DNA from: Spisula solida
Taxonomy: Eukaryota; Mollusca; Bivalvia; Venerida; Mactridae
Direction of reading: 5' to 3'
DNA: 64,000 bases
Assembly (NCBI GenBank): GCA_947247005.1
Contig: OX365948.1
Span: 37,762,601-37,826,600, forward strand
In this document: positions 60,550 to 64,000 of the stretch, piece after piece
Position numbering within the stretch: position 1 is the first letter of the stretch
Layout of the letters: the number at the start of each line of letters is the position of its first letter
Translations under genes and position numbers: made by a program
The notes under the pieces: generated by a model
Told to the model about the DNA's origin: nothing
The model's input: the letters and a program-made list of their open reading frames with translations, nothing else
Database searches by the model: none

Positions 60550-60815
60550 AAATACTAAGCTGTCATCTAATCTGCTGCTGAATTAAAATTATTATGAGCT
60601 ACATTTGATATGCATTGATACAATGTCGTCTATTTATAGGTAACTGATAAGCCCTTTTTGCAGGGACCAAAATGGCTGGAGTAACAAATTAAGTACGCTT
60701 TTTTCGCTTACTGTTCTCATAATGTGTTAGACCCATAGTAAACAAAACGGACCTGAATCTGTTATTACAGACGCTTGAATGTCATTCACAAGCATTTGAG
60801 TGAGATTTGGCTTTT

Positions 60816-61074
60816 CAGGGCCCAATCTCCCGAAGCATCACAAGTTGAAATCTCAACTCAATTTGAGATTTTGCTAAAGTCAAGAGTATAAATATGAGAT
60901 TATTCTTAAGTTTTATGCTAAAAATATTTACTGTAATACACTCAGAACAATGTATCTGTTTTGTGATGCCGACTTTCAGAGTCTTGTCTCCCATGGAAAT
61001 TATCTCAAAGACACATGACATTATTTGAGATTTATTTCCGCTCAGATTGAGATGCTTCGGGAGATCGGGGCCAG
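60816..61074. mobile_element. 259-bp MITE, TIR CAGGGCCCAATCTCCCGAAG
   Basis: Left CAGGGCCCAATCTCCCGAAG-CATC, right GATG-CTTCGGGAGATCGGGGCCAG. The interior carries TTGAGATT/AATCTCAA words. No target duplication is evident. Lies 210 bases downstream of the first lectin exon, in its intron. Confidence 0.78.
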
Positions 61075-61284
61075 CACTTAAAAATCAAATTTTCGTTTAC
61101 AATATTACAGATGTAACATTATGTTGCTGGTAGTACCATTAGTCGATCTTATTCAATTTTCAAATCACATGCGAAATTTGTTGACCCTTGTCAAATTTTG
61201 AGTAGTATATTATTAACCCAATAAAACGCCAAAAATATAGCTTAATTTCAACTGATCTATACTGTATATACATTGTATACTTAC

Positions 61285-61499
61285 GTTCCATTATAACCGG
61301 CACACTTTCTTGCGCAATCTGTCACTGAATACACGTCGGGCTCCTCCAGGGGTGGTGTTATTGTTGGTGGAAGAAAATTATCAAGTCCCCATATATGGTT
61401 ATACTGTGTACAGTTTATGGATGTGAACTTATAAACACACACAATAACTGAAAAATAAAGTTGTATAACAATAATAATTGTATGCATAAAAAGATACAT
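61285..61499 (-). CDS. PAN/C-type lectin gene, exon 1 (signal peptide, first half of PAN domain)
   Basis: Starts MYLFMHTIIIVIQLYFSVIV, a short polar start followed by a strongly hydrophobic stretch, a good signal peptide for secretion. After a Pro-rich spacer (FLPPTITPPLEEPD) comes Val-Tyr-Ser-Val-Thr-Asp-C62-Ala-Arg-Lys-C66-Ala-Gly-Tyr-Asn-Gly, the first helix of a PAN/apple-like domain. The exon ends after 71 codons plus two bases before GTAAGT; exon 2 lies 10.8 kb away at 50369-50487 and supplies the third base. In bivalves, secreted lectins of this kind bind microbial or self glycans; PAN adds protein or sugar contacts. The role is inferred from domains only. The ATG is the first in the exon frame. 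Confidence 0.82.
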
Positions 61500-63431
61500 C
61501 CGTCCTGCTCACGAAAGGTCGTGTGGAGATCAAGTTTGTCGAATCAGTTTATTTGCATCAAATATTCTATTTGTTTGTTGTTACTCTCGTATTGTAGCTT
61601 TTTCATTTTACCGCGTTCATTTGTATGAGTTTCCTTATGACTTGTTCTTATAATCTGTGACTGTGTGTCGGTATTTTGTGTGTGTTTTCGAGCTCAGCAT
61701 TTTCTATTGCTCGCTGCTTTCCTTGTTCGATTTGTCCTTTTTTTGAAACTTACATTGTTAAAGAATAAAATATGGAGAAATAGTTCGACAAGTTAGGCTG
61801 CATAAATAATCAATCAAACGTCATCACCATTATGACTGAAATTAACATGAGCTAGCGATGTACTTTTCTGTTGAACTTACTTCCCAGTCGGTCTTTGTGG
61901 AACTTACACTATCAACACATGACATGAACCTTCATATTTCAATTAAGTACGTACCAATCGTACCATTCCAGGAACAAGCCCTTTTTATTCAAAACGGATC
62001 GATGTAACAATGAACTTAATATGCACCTTCAGAAACCCCTTCCCTGAAACAAGTATCCATTTATTATTGATAGGTATAATATGCAAACCGTTTGGCAATA
62101 TATCCAAAAAGAAGAAAATGGAATAATAATAATAAAAAAATCTAATGACAGAAGATAATTATAGAACTACCTTTACTTAAATATTCAAGAAAATCTTACG
62201 AATAATCCTAAAGTATCCCTTCATATTCGGAGTGCTAGTATTTTGTTTCGATGTGCAGAACTGTAAATAATGTATTTGAACTATATATGTAGTATATACT
62301 TGTTTCGTGACGTCATTTCTTTATAATGTTTGCCTGCGGTAACATACGAATGTGCAGTCTCTTTTCGACAAAGATAAAAAACGTAAGATTCTCAAATTCT
62401 ATTGGTAGACTTTATTCGTTATTAATCATTACTAGTATATTAATGCATGCCATTGTGAAGAAGTAGAAGTGTTGTCAATTAATTATTTATTTATACCGGT
62501 ATTTACTTAAATATTATTACTTATTGACTTATAGAAAAATTATTATTATAACTTTTATAAGAATATATTTAGTAAGAATAATCAGTCGATTAAAACACAC
62601 GGTCCACAAAAGTGTTGTTTATTTTATAGGACCCGTAGTTGTTCAGCTGTTATGTTCCCACTGCTTGAAGCAACCAAACACTAGACCAAACCTACTTAAT
62701 AATTGACTAGAAAATTAAATCGGTGACTGATATTTACATTGGGAAACCCAATGAAGCAGTCGCAAAAGTTAATAACAAATGGGATAGTGAAGGATGCACT
62801 CAGCAGAAAGAACGCACGAGAAAGAGAAAGCACATACAAGTACACGTCCCAGGTAAAATCATTCGCAATAAACAGAAACAGCTTGACAATTGTTATCAGT
62901 TGCGTTTGGGCGATCGGCTTGTACAGGATGGTATCGTACATATAGTTATACTCTTTTGATATTGTGCGAAGTCTGCAACAAACTTGTATTAAGTTTGGTT
63001 GATTATCGCCTTATCACAACACACACTTTACAATAAACAGTAAATATCGTAATGTATATCAGAGTGTATACATCAGGCGATGGTTGGTCAAGTTGTGTCA
63101 CTACCATTCCCATTCCATTGCATCTGTAATAATAATAATAATGTAATATTTGTTTTTATTATTTTCTTTCAATGGATTATGGAGTTTTTTAGTAAAAATA
63201 ACAGTGAAAATAACAATGAAATTACCACTTTGATATTTTCACTGTTTAGCAACTGGTTCAAGTAACATGCAGAAAAAGAAACGTAACGCCAACGGCGCCG
63301 GGCTTTAAAATATGCGTTACGTTATCATGACGTCATAATTCTCACGTCGTGACGTTTCTATTTCGACGTGATTTTTTCAAATAACAGCACATTTTAAGAG
63401 AAACTGAGGCATATAATAAACAGAATATTTC
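61500..63431. other. Upstream region of the lectin gene; no supported gene
   Basis: AT-rich DNA. Two overlapping plus-strand frames at 62723-62959 and one minus frame at 62696-62941 are open but show no recognisable domain. The promoter of the lectin gene should lie just above 61499; no clear TATA box was seen on the minus strand. Confidence 0.45.
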
Positions 63432-63539
63432 TTGATTTTTGGTGTAAGATCAATTTTATTTCACTCGTAAACAAATTTATATAAAAATATTTTCTGTGAT
63501 CACTCGGTGAAATAAAATTCGATCTTACACCAAAATCAA
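63432..63539. repeat. Hairpin repeat with 33-bp arms
   Basis: TTGATTTTTGGTGTAAGATC at 63432 pairs with GATCTTACACCAAAATCAA ending at 63539, with TTTATTTCAC against GTGAAATAAA inside. The loop is about 40 bp. Probably a small MITE. Confidence 0.82.
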
Positions 63540-63811
63540 CAAATATATATATACAATGTTCGTTACCAGCGTGTGTTTGATCAACCCAGAAACTATGTAT
63601 ACTTGGTTACAGTGGTCTTTCCAAGTACTGGTTGTTTGTCATATTTGACAAGCACTTTTCGCTACATGACAAAAAATAAATGATATGTGAATTTATTTGA
63701 AAGATAGAACAAATATTTGATTTTAATAAGCAAACATTTGCTCTTGTAATTCACATATAGAGAGTGTTGACGTCATAAGAAATAAGTGAAACGATAATAG
63801 ACATAAATATA

Positions 63812-64000
63812 CAGTGCCCACCAAATATAAGTATACAGTAAATAATTGTTGCAAAATTAAACTTGGTTAAATTGTTCAATATCTGTTTATCAGACAGTCA
63901 CAATTATATTAGTTTCTGAAACTACAGTTACTAAATGAGTCAAAAAAGAGATAGAAATATAGATGAAGATGTTCGGAACTAAAATAACCATGTTATCAAA
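63812..64000. mobile_element. TA element, TIR CAGTGCCCACCA, truncated by window edge
   Basis: Starts TA-CAGTGCCCACCAAATATA and matches the reverse complement of the right part of the copy at 48018-48433 (TAAGTATACAGTAAATAA, TTGCAAAATTAAA, TTCAATATCTGTT, AAAATAACCATGT.ATCAAA). So it is the same family in the opposite orientation. Its right end is outside the window. Confidence 0.88.

Noticed and set aside
62696..62959. Three overlapping frames, one with a hydrophobic run that hinted at a membrane protein
   Set aside because: No family pattern, no convincing splice borders, and frames on both strands are equally open.

Overview
The window is eukaryotic and almost certainly from a mollusc, most plausibly a bivalve. 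The reasons are intron-split genes with GT/AG borders and matching phases, a TRIM-type E3 ligase with a beta-propeller-like tail, a secreted PAN plus C-type lectin gene, tRNA-derived SINEs, and a very dense load of small TA-, TTAA- and 5-bp-duplicating inverted-repeat elements. There are no bacterial features (no operons, no CRISPR). The species call is inference from style, not from any search.

Layout. 1-15190 is one uninterrupted satellite array with a 46-bp monomer, continuing off the left edge. 15190-16195 is a diverged form of the same satellite. 16431-29100 is repeat-rich: a 1.09-kb element with a 5-bp target duplication, a tandem-repeat-bearing element, two phase-compatible orphan exons (19155-19254 and 19632-19750), several MITEs, an 88-bp-arm hairpin, two copies of a tRNA-derived SINE and a broken retrotransposon gag fragment.

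29106-42482 holds a three-exon plus-strand TRIM gene (RING, B-box, coiled coil, beta-propeller-like C-terminus; 609 aa when joined). Its introns carry striking repeats: a 66-bp tandem duplication of the exon 1/intron 1 border that creates six extra 24-28-nt micro-exon-like units, a 78-bp minisatellite of about 20 units that is open in two frames, a 44-bp minisatellite apparently derived from the tRNA-like head of a SINE, an 85-bp tandem repeat, and several TIR elements.

46881-61499 is a minus-strand five-exon gene that I assembled by splice phase. It encodes a 283-aa secreted protein with a signal peptide, a PAN/apple-like domain and a C-type lectin domain. It converges on the TRIM gene. Its 10.8-kb first intron contains a plus-strand LINE reverse-transcriptase relic (about 52.3-59.9 kb) broken by four later arrivals: a TTAA element, a repeat arm, a 4.1-kb foldback element with symmetrical arms, and a hAT-like element. 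This gives a readable relative history of insertions. 61500-64000 has no supported gene and ends in a partial copy, in the opposite orientation, of a TA element whose full copy lies at 48018-48433.

Both recognised genes are of types often expanded in bivalve innate immunity (ubiquitin ligase signalling; secreted carbohydrate recognition). That they act together is not shown here. All splice models are inferred from sequence only.
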